From Pseudaminobacter soli (ex Li et al. 2025) (GTDB lineage Bacteria; Pseudomonadota; Alphaproteobacteria; Rhizobiales; Rhizobiaceae): DNA of 64,000 nt. The first letter of the stretch is position 1. Each line of letters begins with the position of its first letter. Where the stretch lies: NCBI RefSeq assembly GCF_003012705.1, contig NZ_PXYL01000001.1:620001-684000 (forward strand), given 5' to 3'. The translations under genes and the position numbers were made by a program. The notes under the pieces were generated by a model that was given only the letters and a program-made list of their open reading frames with translations, was not told where the DNA came from and searched no databases. Below are positions 10,202 through 19,402 of this stretch, one piece after another.

Positions 10202-11333
10202 ATGCGCGCAGAAACCGAAAAGCTCGTCGACGAAATCAAGCAGGCCATAAGCCTGCTGAGGAGGCATCTTTGACTGGGATCAAGCTTTAAAACGGCTTGA
10301 ATACCTGAACATGCGTTCCGAGGACTCGAGCCTCTGGGACGATCCGCAGGAAGCGCAGAAGCTGATGCGCGAACGCCAGAACCTGGACGATTCGATCAAT
10401 TCGATCATGGGGCTGTCTCGGGCGCTGGACGACAATATCGGTCTCATCGAGCTCGGCGAAGAAGAAGGCGACGGCGACGTTATCAACGAGGCCGAGGCTG
10501 CGATCCGCTCGCTCTCCGGCGAGGTGAAGGCGCGCCAGATCGAGACCCTGCTCTCGGGCGAAGCCGACAGCAACGACACCTATCTCGAAGTGCATGCCGG
10601 CGCCGGCGGCACGGAAAGCCAGGACTGGGCGTCGATGCTGCTGCGCATGTACACGCGCTGGGCCGAACGCCGCCGCTTCAAGGTCGAGGTGCTCGAGGTC
10701 CACGATGGCGAAGAGGCAGGCATCAAGTCCGCCACGTTGCTTATCAAGGGCCACAACGCCTATGGCTGGCTGAAGACGGAGTCGGGCGTGCATCGTTTGG
10801 TGCGCATTTCGCCGTACGACAGCAATGCGCGGCGTCACACCTCGTTCTCCAGCGTCTGGGTCTATCCGGTGGTGGACGACTCGATCGACATCCAGGTGTC
10901 TGAGTCGGACGTTCGCATCGACACCTATCGCGCGTCGGGTGCGGGCGGACAGCACGTCAACACTACCGACTCTGCGGTGCGCATCACGCACATCCCGACC
11001 GGTATCGTCGTGGCCTGTCAGCAGGAGCGTTCGCAGCACAAGAACCGCGCCACTGCGTGGAACATGCTGAGGGCACGCCTCTACGAGGAAGAGCTGAAGA
11101 AGCGCGAGGAGGCGGCCAACGCCACCGCGGCTTCCAAGACCGATATCGGCTGGGGCCATCAGATCCGTTCCTACGTGCTGCAGCCCTACCAGCTGGTGAA
11201 GGATCTGCGCACCGGCGTGGAGAACACGAGCCCGCAGGACGTGCTCGACGGGGATCTGGACGATTTCATGGAGGCTTCGCTGTCCCAGCGCATCGAGGGC
11301 GGCTCGGGCCAGGCCATCGCCGACATCGACTGA
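10202..11333 (+). CDS. prfB: Peptide chain release factor 2, with programmed +1 frameshift
   Basis: RF2 recognises UGA and UAA and triggers peptidyl-tRNA hydrolysis. Translation begins at ATG 10202 and meets an in-frame TGA at 10271-10273 after 23 codons. The site is AGGAGG-CAT-CTT-TGA-C, the autoregulatory frameshift signal: a Shine-Dalgarno-like AGGAGG (10259-10264), a slippery CTT and a UGA followed by C. Skipping T10271 continues in the main frame (join 10202..10270, 10272..11333; 376 aa). GGQ is at 248-250. The tripeptide anticodon is SPY (203-205) rather than the SPF of E. coli. Starting only at 10311 would lose the true N-terminus. Confidence 0.96.
10259..10274 (+). promoter_or_regulatory. 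prfB +1 programmed ribosomal frameshift site
   Basis: AGGAGG (internal Shine-Dalgarno), one spacer codon CAT, slippery CTT, stop TGA and following C. When RF2 is scarce, slow UGA decoding allows the +1 slip that makes full-length RF2. This feedback is established for prfB; the elements here are read directly. Confidence 0.95.
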
Positions 11334-11356
11334 CCCCGTTCGACCGGGCAATAAAG

Positions 11357-11389
11357 AAGGCCGCGCGGCGCAAACCGGGCGGCCTTTTT
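11357..11389 (+). terminator. Intrinsic terminator after prfB
   Basis: Stem AAGGCCGC (11357-11364) pairs with GCGGCCTT (11379-11386), followed by a T-run to 11389, 23 bp after the prfB stop. Confidence 0.85.
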
Positions 11390-11434
11390 GCTTGGATCAA
11401 GCCGGAAAGGCTTGTTGGCGCTCTCAAATATTCT

Positions 11435-11460
11435 GGAACAATCCGGCGCGATGCTTCGTT
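11435..11460 (+). promoter_or_regulatory. EcfG-type (general stress sigma factor) promoter
   Basis: GGAAC (11435-11439), 17-nt spacer, CGTT (11457-11460): an exact match to the alphaproteobacterial EcfG/RpoE2 consensus GGAAC-N16/17-CGTT. The predicted transcript start is ~40 nt before the ATG at 11509. The match is direct; use by EcfG is inference. Confidence 0.72.
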
Positions 11461-11508
11461 AATTATGTGGGCGAGGCTTTCTAAGGGGGACCCTTTGGAG
11501 AGCATAAC

Positions 11509-11850
11509 ATGCATGGCTCGGCAAAATGGCCCCGATACGCCTTTGGCGTGAGCGCTATTGCGTCGCTGGGATTTCTGACATCTTCAGTTACAACTAGTCT
11601 TGCTCATCAAGCAAAGTCTGGTTGGACCTATCCTACCTCCTGCTGCTCGGGAATCGACTGCCGCGAGGTGCCGCAAAAGGCGATCAGCGAGCGGCCGGAA
11701 GGCTATGTCATCGTCGGCACCGGCGAGGTTCTGGCCTACAAGGATTCCCGCGTGCGCAACTCGCCGGACGGCGAATACCATTGGTGTTCCGTCGGCGGAG
11801 CTGAAAACACCAAAACGGTCTGCCTCTTCGTGCCGCCACGCTCTTACTGA
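11509..11850 (+). CDS. Small secreted cysteine-rich protein, unknown function
   Basis: 113 aa with an N-terminal signal peptide (about 1-33, ending in SLAHQ). The mature ~80 residues hold five cysteines (45, 46, 51, 93, 105) and open with GWTYPTSCCSGIDC. Similar short periplasmic proteins seem common in rhizobia, but I know of no assigned role. The Cys spacing allows disulfides or metal binding; neither can be decided here. A GGAG precedes the ATG. It is a single gene between the prfB terminator and the OmpA-like gene, with an EcfG-type promoter just upstream, so an envelope stress role is plausible (inference). Confidence 0.82.
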   Translation: MHGSAKWPRYAFGVSAIASLGFLTSSVTTSLAHQAKSGWTYPTSCCSGIDCREVPQKAISERPEGYVIVGTGEVLAYKDSRVRNSPDGEYHWCSVGGAENTKTVCLFVPPRSY

Positions 11851-12018
11851 GTAGTTTTCGCCACTCCGGGCATGCATGTTTTCCGGCACACGCCGGAAAC
11901 GTCACCTTGTCGCTTTGCTGTTCAGCTTTTCGCCGCATTCTGTGCTACAAGGGCGGCTGGAAGGGCTATCGGCGCCGGTTTCGGCGCGGGACATGAATGG
12001 TAAGAGGGACAACCCGGA

Positions 12019-12675
12019 ATGAACAAGAAACTGGTCGCCGTGCTCATGGCCACGGCTTTTCTCGCCGCGTGCTCGACTGACCCGTACACGGGCGAGCAGA
12101 AGGTCTCCAACACCGCAGGTGGTGCGGCCATCGGTGCCGGCCTCGGCGCCCTGGCCGGCCTGGCCGTCGGCGGCAGCAAGAATGCGCAACGCAACGCCGT
12201 GCTGATCGGCGCCGGCATCGGCGCTCTCACTGGCGGCGCCATCGGCGCCACGATGGATCGCAACGAGGCCGAACTGCGCGCCCAGCTGCAGGGCACGGGC
12301 GTCAGCGTTACCCGCGCCGGCAACCAGATCATCCTCAACATGCCGTCGGACATCACCTTCGCGGTCGACCAGGACAGCATCAAGCCCGAGTTTTACCAGG
12401 TGCTGAACTCGGTGGGGCTGGTGCTGAAGAAATACAACCAGACGCTCGTCGACGTGTTCGGCCACACCGATTCCACCGGCGGCGACCAGCACAACTTCGA
12501 CCTGTCGCAGCGTCGCGCGCTTTCGGTTGCCAACTACCTCAGCGGACAGGGCGTCGATTCGCGCCGCTTTGCGGTCACCGGCTTCGGCAAGACCCGCCCG
12601 ATCGCCTCGAACTCCACGCCCGACGGTCGCGCTCAAAACCGCCGCGTCGAGATCCAGTTGTCGCCGCTCACCTGA
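12019..12675 (+). CDS. OmpA-family outer-membrane lipoprotein (YiaD-like)
   Basis: 218 aa. A lipoprotein signal ends in LAAC with the lipidated C18. Next comes a glycine-zipper region (about 36-80, with GAGLGALAGLAVGG and a second Gly/Ala-rich stretch), then an OmpA peptidoglycan-binding domain (about 105-215) with FGHTDSTGG and NFDLSQRRALSVANYL. Such proteins tether the outer membrane to peptidoglycan. It is monocistronic, ending 24 bp before a strong hairpin terminator. Confidence 0.9.
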   Translation: MNKKLVAVLMATAFLAACSTDPYTGEQKVSNTAGGAAIGAGLGALAGLAVGGSKNAQRNAVLIGAGIGALTGGAIGATMDRNEAELRAQLQGTGVSVTRAGNQIILNMPSDITFAVDQDSIKPEFYQVLNSVGLVLKKYNQTLVDVFGHTDSTGGDQHNFDLSQRRALSVANYLSGQGVDSRRFAVTGFGKTRPIASNSTPDGRAQNRRVEIQLSPLT

Positions 12676-12699
12676 TCGGCGCGGATACGGCGCAAATGA

Positions 12700-12727
12700 A
12701 AAGCCCGCCGTTTTCGGCGGGCTTTTT
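12700..12727. terminator. Terminator between the OmpA-like gene and the helicase gene
   Basis: Stem AAAGCCCGCCG (12700-12710), TTTT loop, CGGCGGGCTTT (12715-12725) and a T-run. A-rich on the left and T-rich on the right, so it can serve both convergent genes. Confidence 0.88.
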
Positions 12728-12777
12728 CGTATCAGGGCTTGTGTCGAAGGAGCAGGGCGTTCGGCCCGCCTTCGAGA

Positions 12778-14301
<1,524 letters not shown>

Positions 14302-14481
14302 GTGTCTTGGCTGTCTTTGGCTGCTTCAAGGGCGCGTCCAGAGGACGCGGCAAACGCCCCGCGCTTGCACAATATTTCAACGCGTTACGTTCAGTAACGC
14401 GCTTTGTCAACTCAATCAGCGGCAAATGCCGCGATTGCGACCATTAATAATTAATCTTTTCGGCCGTTTGCCGCAATGCCA

Positions 14482-15258
14482 TCAGTACCGGAATTGTTCG
14501 GCCAGAATGCGTTCGCTCCAGGAATGGCTGGCGTCGAACAGCAAGGTAGCGGTTTCATCCTGCGATTGCTGCACCGTTACTGACAGCACCGACTTAGCCT
14601 CGGTGTGGTCGGCGGCGACGTTTACCGGGCGCTTGTCTGCTTCGAGAATGTCGAAACGAACCACCGAATCCTGCGGGATCAGGGCGCCACGCCAACGCCG
14701 CGGACGGAAGGGGCTGACCGGGGTGAGGGCAAGCAGGGGCGCATCGAGGGGCAGGATGGGGCCGTGCGCCGAGAGGTTGTAGGCGGTGGAGCCTGCCGGG
14801 GTCGCCACCATCACGCCATCGCAACTCAGTTCCTCGAGCCGGACCTTCTCGTCGATGGTGATGCGAATCTTGGCGGTCTGATAGGACTGGCGCCAGAGCG
14901 CGACCTCGTTGATGGCCAATGCACGAAGGGCTGAGCCATCGTCCAGGATCGTGTCCATCTGCAAGGGGCGGATCGTCTCCGCGACCGCCTGGTGGATACG
15001 CTCGCGCAGGCCATCTTCCTGGAATTCGTTCATCAGGAAGCCGACCGTGCCCCGGTTCATGCCGTAGACCTGCTTGCCGGTGCTCATGGTCTCGCGCAGC
15101 GTCTGCAGCAGGAAACCGTCGCCGCCGAGCGCGACGATCACATCGGCCTCGTCCACCGGCGAGTTGCCATAGCGGGCGACGAGACGCGCCGCCGCTTCCT
15201 CAGCGTCGGGAGCCCCGGAGGATACGACGGCGAATGCGTCGCGCGTTTTGCGTGTCAT
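14482..15258 (-). CDS. nadK: NAD kinase
   Basis: 258 aa. Phosphorylates NAD to NADP with ATP. The GGDG motif is at 45-48 (ALGGDGFLLQ), followed by NRGTVGFLMN, the INEVALWRQ segment and DGVMVATPAGSTAYN, all hallmarks of the family. The frame stays open upstream, but the family N-terminus (MTRKTRDAFAVVSS) fixes the start at ATG 15258. It is divergent from the VOC gene and 180 bp from the helicase gene. Confidence 0.94.
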   Translation of the reverse strand: MTRKTRDAFAVVSSGAPDAEEAAARLVARYGNSPVDEADVIVALGGDGFLLQTLRETMSTGKQVYGMNRGTVGFLMNEFQEDGLRERIHQAVAETIRPLQMDTILDDGSALRALAINEVALWRQSYQTAKIRITIDEKVRLEELSCDGVMVATPAGSTAYNLSAHGPILPLDAPLLALTPVSPFRPRRWRGALIPQDSVVRFDILEADKRPVNVAADHTEAKSVLSVTVQQSQDETATLLFDASHSWSERILAEQFRY

Positions 15259-15363
15259 GGCTGTTGCCGTCCTCGCCTCGAAACCTTGGCGTGCCGAGGT
15301 AGCATGCCCTAATGATCCTGCATATGGCCACTTATGTCGGCCAATGAAGATTCGGAGACGGTC

Positions 15364-15714
15364 ATGAAGGTCAAGCGCATCATCGCCAATATCGACACGC
15401 GTGACATTGCCGCCGCCAGGCGCTTTTACCACGACGTGCTTGGCCTCGATCTCCTGATGGACCATGGCTGGATCGCGACTTACGGCTCCGGCGAGACGAT
15501 GAGCGTGCAGATCAGCTTTGCGGAGCAGGGCGGCTCCGGCACGCCGACGCCGGATCTTTCGATCGAAGTGGACGACGTCGAAGCAGCGTTGGCCGGTATG
15601 AAGAAGGCAGGTTTCGCGATCGAATACGGACCAGCCGACGAGCCCTGGGGCGTGCGGCGATTCTTTGTGCGCGATCCGTTCGGCAAGCTGGTCAACATTC
15701 TCGCGCATCGCTGA
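15364..15714 (+). CDS. VOC-superfamily (glyoxalase/bleomycin-resistance fold) protein
   Basis: 116 aa with paired beta-alpha-beta-beta-beta modules: MKVKRIIANIDTRD with RRFYHDVLGLDLL near the start, and RRFFVRDPFGKLVNILAH at the end. VOC proteins use this fold for metal-dependent isomerases, dioxygenases or drug binding; the substrate is not predictable. An ATG at 15334 is in frame, but 15364 is chosen because GGAG sits 6 nt before it and the fold begins there. Convergent with ligD. Confidence 0.82.
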   Translation: MKVKRIIANIDTRDIAAARRFYHDVLGLDLLMDHGWIATYGSGETMSVQISFAEQGGSGTPTPDLSIEVDDVEAALAGMKKAGFAIEYGPADEPWGVRRFFVRDPFGKLVNILAHR

Positions 15715-15741
15715 AGCGGAAGCGGGGGGCTCCGCCGAGGC

Positions 15742-18249
15742 TCAGGCTTTCAGCGCGCGCCGCAGCTTTTCATAATCGGCCCAGGGATCGGCCGAGGCGA
15801 GGGCCTTGGCCAGCACCTTGCTGCCCACGGTGAAGTCGGTCGGACCGACGCCGGCTTCCACCTGTTGCCACGTGACGGGAAGCGACACCGTGGCATTCGG
15901 CTTTGCCCGCGTCGAATAGGGGGCGACGGTCGTCGCGCCCGGCGCGTTTCGCAGATAGTCGATGAATATCCGCCCCTTGCGCGCGGCCTTCGACAAGGTT
16001 GCGGTGTAACGCTCGGGGTCTGACTGCTCCATCGCCTTGGCGAAATCATGCGCGAAGGTTTTTATGATCGTCCAGTCGGCCTTAGGCTTCAGCGGCACCA
16101 CGATGTGAAAACCCTTGCCGCCGGACGTCTTGATCAGATGCGGCAGTCCGATCTCCTCCAGTCGCTGGCCGATGTCGAGCGCGGCGGCGCGCACGTCGTC
16201 AATGCCCAGCCCCTCATCGGGATCGAGGTCGAAGACGATCTGGTCGGGCGTAGTGAGCGCATCGACGGTCGAGCCCCAGAGGTGGATTTCCACGACGCCT
16301 AGTTGAACGAGCGCGGCCACCCCGTTGAAATCCTTGATGAACAGAAGCTCTTCATTGTCCTCCGGATCGCGCATGCTGGATATGCTGTCCGGCATGCCGG
16401 GCGAAGCATGTTTTTGGAAGAAGCGCTGGCGACCCTCCACGCCGTCGGGTGCGCGGACGAGCGCCAACGGCCGGTTGACGACATAGGGCTCCATGCGCGG
16501 CCAGACGCTCTCATAGTGCTCAAGGAGCCTGGCTTTGGTCACCCCGGCTTGGGGCCACAGCATCTTGTTGGGATTTGAAAGGTTCACTGCGTCCCCCTTT
16601 CGCGATTTCGCTTCGCGAGCCCCTCGCTGCGCATGATCCTGAATGTCTTGAGGCATCTCGGCAATGATCTCGTCGGCCGGCTTGTCTTCGCGCAGCGCAA
16701 TGAAGGATGCCTGCCGAACATTGCGATCGGCCGTCCAAGTGCGAAACTCTATCTCCGCAACCAGCTCGGGCTTGACCCAGACCACGCCCTTTTCCTTGGC
16801 CGCGGGGCCGGTTATCGGGGGCGAAGCTATTTCCAGCCCATCCAGCTTCTCTTTCAGGTCCTTGGCGTTGCTGGCGTTGAAGCCGGTCCCGACATGGCCT
16901 GCCGACACAAGCTCGCCGTCGTCATTGTGGTATCCCACCACGAGCGAGCGCAGGTCCCGGCCTCGCTTCGGGGATGGCAGATAGCCGAGGATCACGAACT
17001 CCTGCCGCAGCGTGCATTTCGCCTTCAACCAGTCGCCGGTCCGTCCGCTGCGGTAGGGCGCCGAGGCGCGCTTGGAAACGATGCCTTCCAACCCCATGCG
17101 GCAGGCGTGGGTCAGCATCGTTTGGCCTGGCCGGATGAAATGCTCGCTGTAGCGCACCACGCCATTGCGGGCTTTTTCGCCAAGCAGTTGCTGCAGGCGT
17201 TCCTTGCGCTCTTTCAGCGGCTCGGAACGCAGGTCCTCGCCGTCGAGGAAAAGCAGGTCGAAGACGTAGTAGACCAGCCGCTCGCTGTGGCCATCCGACA
17301 GGGCGGCCTGCAATGCGGAGAAAGATGATATGCCGTTGTCGGCGAGTACCACGACCTCGCCATCGAAAATGGCGTTGTCGCAATCGAGCCTCGCCAGCGC
17401 CGCGGGAATCTCGGGGCCGAAGCGCGGCGTCCAGTCGAGCCCGTTACGGGTCAGCAGCGTCGTGTGGCCGGCGGAGACATGCGCCTGCATGCGGTAGCCG
17501 TCGAACTTGATTTCGTGAACCCAGTCCTCTCCTGTCGGCGGGTGCGCTTCAAGCCGTGCTAGGCAGGGCTCGATGAACCCCGGCAGCTGCGCGACCTTGC
17601 CCGGGCGCGGGGAGGGTTTTGCACTGGCTTTGGTAGGATCGCCGGTGCGCGGCTTGGAGTGCCAGATGGCCGGGTTGTCCTTGCCGATCTCCTCGATCGT
17701 CAGGCCGGATTTGACCGATTCCGGCGCTTCCTCGAGAATGTCCTCGCCGGGGCGGGCATAGATGTCGTCCGACTTGATCAGCAGCCAGTTGTCGCGCTTC
17801 TCGCCCGGACGAGGCTTTAGGCGGACGAGGTTCCAGTTCCCGTTGAGCTTGTTGCCCTTCAGCTCGAACTGGAGATGCCCCTTCTTCATGCCCGCATCCG
17901 GATCGCCTTCCGGCGTCCAGGTGCCTTCATCCCAGACGATGACGGAGCCGCCGCCATATTCGCCTTTGGGGATCGTGCCCTCGAAGGAGGCGTAGTCGAT
18001 CGGATGGTCTTCCACATGGACCGCGAGCCGCTTTTCGGCCGGGTCGAGGCTTGGACCGCGCGTCACCGCCCAACTCCACAGCACCCCATCATGCTCCAGC
18101 CTGAAATCGTAGTGCAGGCGGGTGGCCGCGTGCTTCTGGACGACGAAAATGCCGCCCGGCTTCTTCGTCGGCGCAGGCTTCGAGCGGCCGGAAGGCTCCC
18201 TGGTTTTACGAAAGTCGCGCTTGGCCTGGTATTGTTCGAGAGACCCCAC
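15742..18249 (-). CDS. ligD: Multifunctional non-homologous end-joining DNA ligase LigD
   Basis: 835 aa with three enzymatic modules. The 3'-phosphoesterase (about 30-170) has H46/D48 in HYDFRLEHD and EDHP at 80-83. The ATP-dependent ligase (about 225-520) has the nucleotidyl lysine K248 in HEIKFDGYR. The primase-like polymerase domain (about 545-835) has acidic residues in FDLDPDEG and KTSGGKGFHIVVPL. It processes and seals double-strand ends brought together by Ku. It begins 11 nt after ku on the same strand, so the two form an operon read from the EcfG-type promoter at 19263-19287. Confidence 0.97.
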   Translation of the reverse strand: MGSLEQYQAKRDFRKTREPSGRSKPAPTKKPGGIFVVQKHAATRLHYDFRLEHDGVLWSWAVTRGPSLDPAEKRLAVHVEDHPIDYASFEGTIPKGEYGGGSVIVWDEGTWTPEGDPDAGMKKGHLQFELKGNKLNGNWNLVRLKPRPGEKRDNWLLIKSDDIYARPGEDILEEAPESVKSGLTIEEIGKDNPAIWHSKPRTGDPTKASAKPSPRPGKVAQLPGFIEPCLARLEAHPPTGEDWVHEIKFDGYRMQAHVSAGHTTLLTRNGLDWTPRFGPEIPAALARLDCDNAIFDGEVVVLADNGISSFSALQAALSDGHSERLVYYVFDLLFLDGEDLRSEPLKERKERLQQLLGEKARNGVVRYSEHFIRPGQTMLTHACRMGLEGIVSKRASAPYRSGRTGDWLKAKCTLRQEFVILGYLPSPKRGRDLRSLVVGYHNDDGELVSAGHVGTGFNASNAKDLKEKLDGLEIASPPITGPAAKEKGVVWVKPELVAEIEFRTWTADRNVRQASFIALREDKPADEIIAEMPQDIQDHAQRGAREAKSRKGDAVNLSNPNKMLWPQAGVTKARLLEHYESVWPRMEPYVVNRPLALVRAPDGVEGRQRFFQKHASPGMPDSISSMRDPEDNEELLFIKDFNGVAALVQLGVVEIHLWGSTVDALTTPDQIVFDLDPDEGLGIDDVRAAALDIGQRLEEIGLPHLIKTSGGKGFHIVVPLKPKADWTIIKTFAHDFAKAMEQSDPERYTATLSKAARKGRIFIDYLRNAPGATTVAPYSTRAKPNATVSLPVTWQQVEAGVGPTDFTVGSKVLAKALASADPWADYEKLRRALKA

Positions 18250-18260
18250 CAGCCGTCTCC

Positions 18261-19148
18261 TCAGGCGGATTTACGTTTTCCGCCGCCGGGTTCCTGGCCT
18301 TTCCTCGCGGCCTTGGAAGCGCGGCGCGTCGAAGGAGGCTTCTTGCCGCCATCTTCATCCTCGGCAATGCCTTCGGACGCGAGGCTCTTCTTCAGGGCGT
18401 CGAACAGGTTGACCACGTTGGACGGCTGCGGCGACGGCTTGACCACCGGCGGCTCGCGCCCGGCCTTCTTGGCGCGGATGAATTCGAGCAGGGCATTCTC
18501 GAAATGGTCCTCGAACTTGGAGGGGTCGAATTTTATGCGCTTCTTGTCGATGATGTGGGTGGCCAGCTCGATCATCTCGTCGTCGATCTTGACGTCATCG
18601 ATATCGTCGAACACCGTGGCCGGCTTGCGCACCGTGTTCTGGTAGCGAAGCGTGGTCAAAAGCATGCCCTTTCCCAATGGTTCGATGACCGCCGGTCGCT
18701 CGCGCCGGTAGAGCACGATGCTGGCAAGGCCTGCCATCTTCCTCGCCGCCAGGGCGTCGCGGATGACCGCGAAGGCTTCCTCCGAAACCTTGTCGGACGG
18801 CGACAGGTAGTAAGGCGTGTCGAGATAGATCTGCTCGATTTCCGATTTGTCCACGAAACCGTCGAGGCTCATCGTGTGCTCGGACTCGATGTGGAGAGCC
18901 TCGATCTCATCTTCTTCGACGAGCAGGAACTGGTCCTTGTCGATCGGGTAGCCTTTGACCTCGTTCTTGTCCTCGACCGGCTTGCCGGTAACCGCATCGA
19001 TATATTGTCGCTTCACGGTGTTGCCGGTTTCGCGATTGATCGTCCGGAACGACACACGTTCGGCGTTGGTGGTGACATTCGTCAGCTGCACGGCGCAGGT
19101 GACGAGCGAAAGCTTGAGATAGCCTTTCCAGGCGGGACGCGGTGTCAT
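18261..19148 (-). CDS. ku: Ku protein, NHEJ end-binding homodimer
   Basis: 295 aa, the usual bacterial length. The start APRPAWKGYLKLSLVTCAVQL (after Met-Thr) is typical of rhizobial Ku. The core beta-barrel and bridge include RQYIDAVTGKPVE and VEEDEIEALHIES; the C-terminus is a Lys/Arg-rich tail (from about 225) that contacts DNA and recruits LigD. It threads onto broken DNA ends and directs repair in non-replicating cells. First gene of the ku-ligD unit; in Sinorhizobium, Ku genes are reported to be under general stress control. Confidence 0.97.
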   Translation of the reverse strand: MTPRPAWKGYLKLSLVTCAVQLTNVTTNAERVSFRTINRETGNTVKRQYIDAVTGKPVEDKNEVKGYPIDKDQFLLVEEDEIEALHIESEHTMSLDGFVDKSEIEQIYLDTPYYLSPSDKVSEEAFAVIRDALAARKMAGLASIVLYRRERPAVIEPLGKGMLLTTLRYQNTVRKPATVFDDIDDVKIDDEMIELATHIIDKKRIKFDPSKFEDHFENALLEFIRAKKAGREPPVVKPSPQPSNVVNLFDALKKSLASEGIAEDEDGGKKPPSTRRASKAARKGQEPGGGKRKSA

Positions 19149-19262
19149 CGGACCGCCTCCGGTCCGAGGGGGCAGCCGGCGCTACGAGTGCGGCCGGCGC
19201 CGGCAATTTGCAGGCAATGACCCATGATACACCTACGCGGGAACGAGGTTGGCTACCCGTTC

Positions 19263-19287
19263 AACGCCAAGGCGGCGGCATGGTTCC
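19263..19287 (-). promoter_or_regulatory. EcfG-type promoter for ku-ligD
   Basis: On the minus strand: GGAAC (19287-19283), 16-nt spacer, CGTT (19266-19263), a full match to GGAAC-N16/17-CGTT. The predicted start lies ~105 nt upstream of the ku ATG. Site seen directly; sigma-factor assignment is inference. Confidence 0.72.
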
Positions 19288-19352
19288 TGTGTTCCGGCGG
19301 GATACGAATTGCTGCTCGTACCAATTGGCGCAGGGCGGTGAAACTTCGCGAC

Positions 19353-19378
19353 GGAACTCTTCCCGCAAGCATCGCGTT
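19353..19378 (+). promoter_or_regulatory. EcfG-type promoter for the sorA-like operon
   Basis: GGAAC (19353-19357), 17-nt spacer, CGTT (19375-19378), again an exact consensus match. The predicted transcript start is only ~17 nt before ATG 19403, which supports that start codon. It faces away from the ku promoter, the two sites being 65 bp apart. Confidence 0.74.
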
Positions 19379-19402
19379 ACAAGCGCCATGGCGAGGTACG
19401 TC

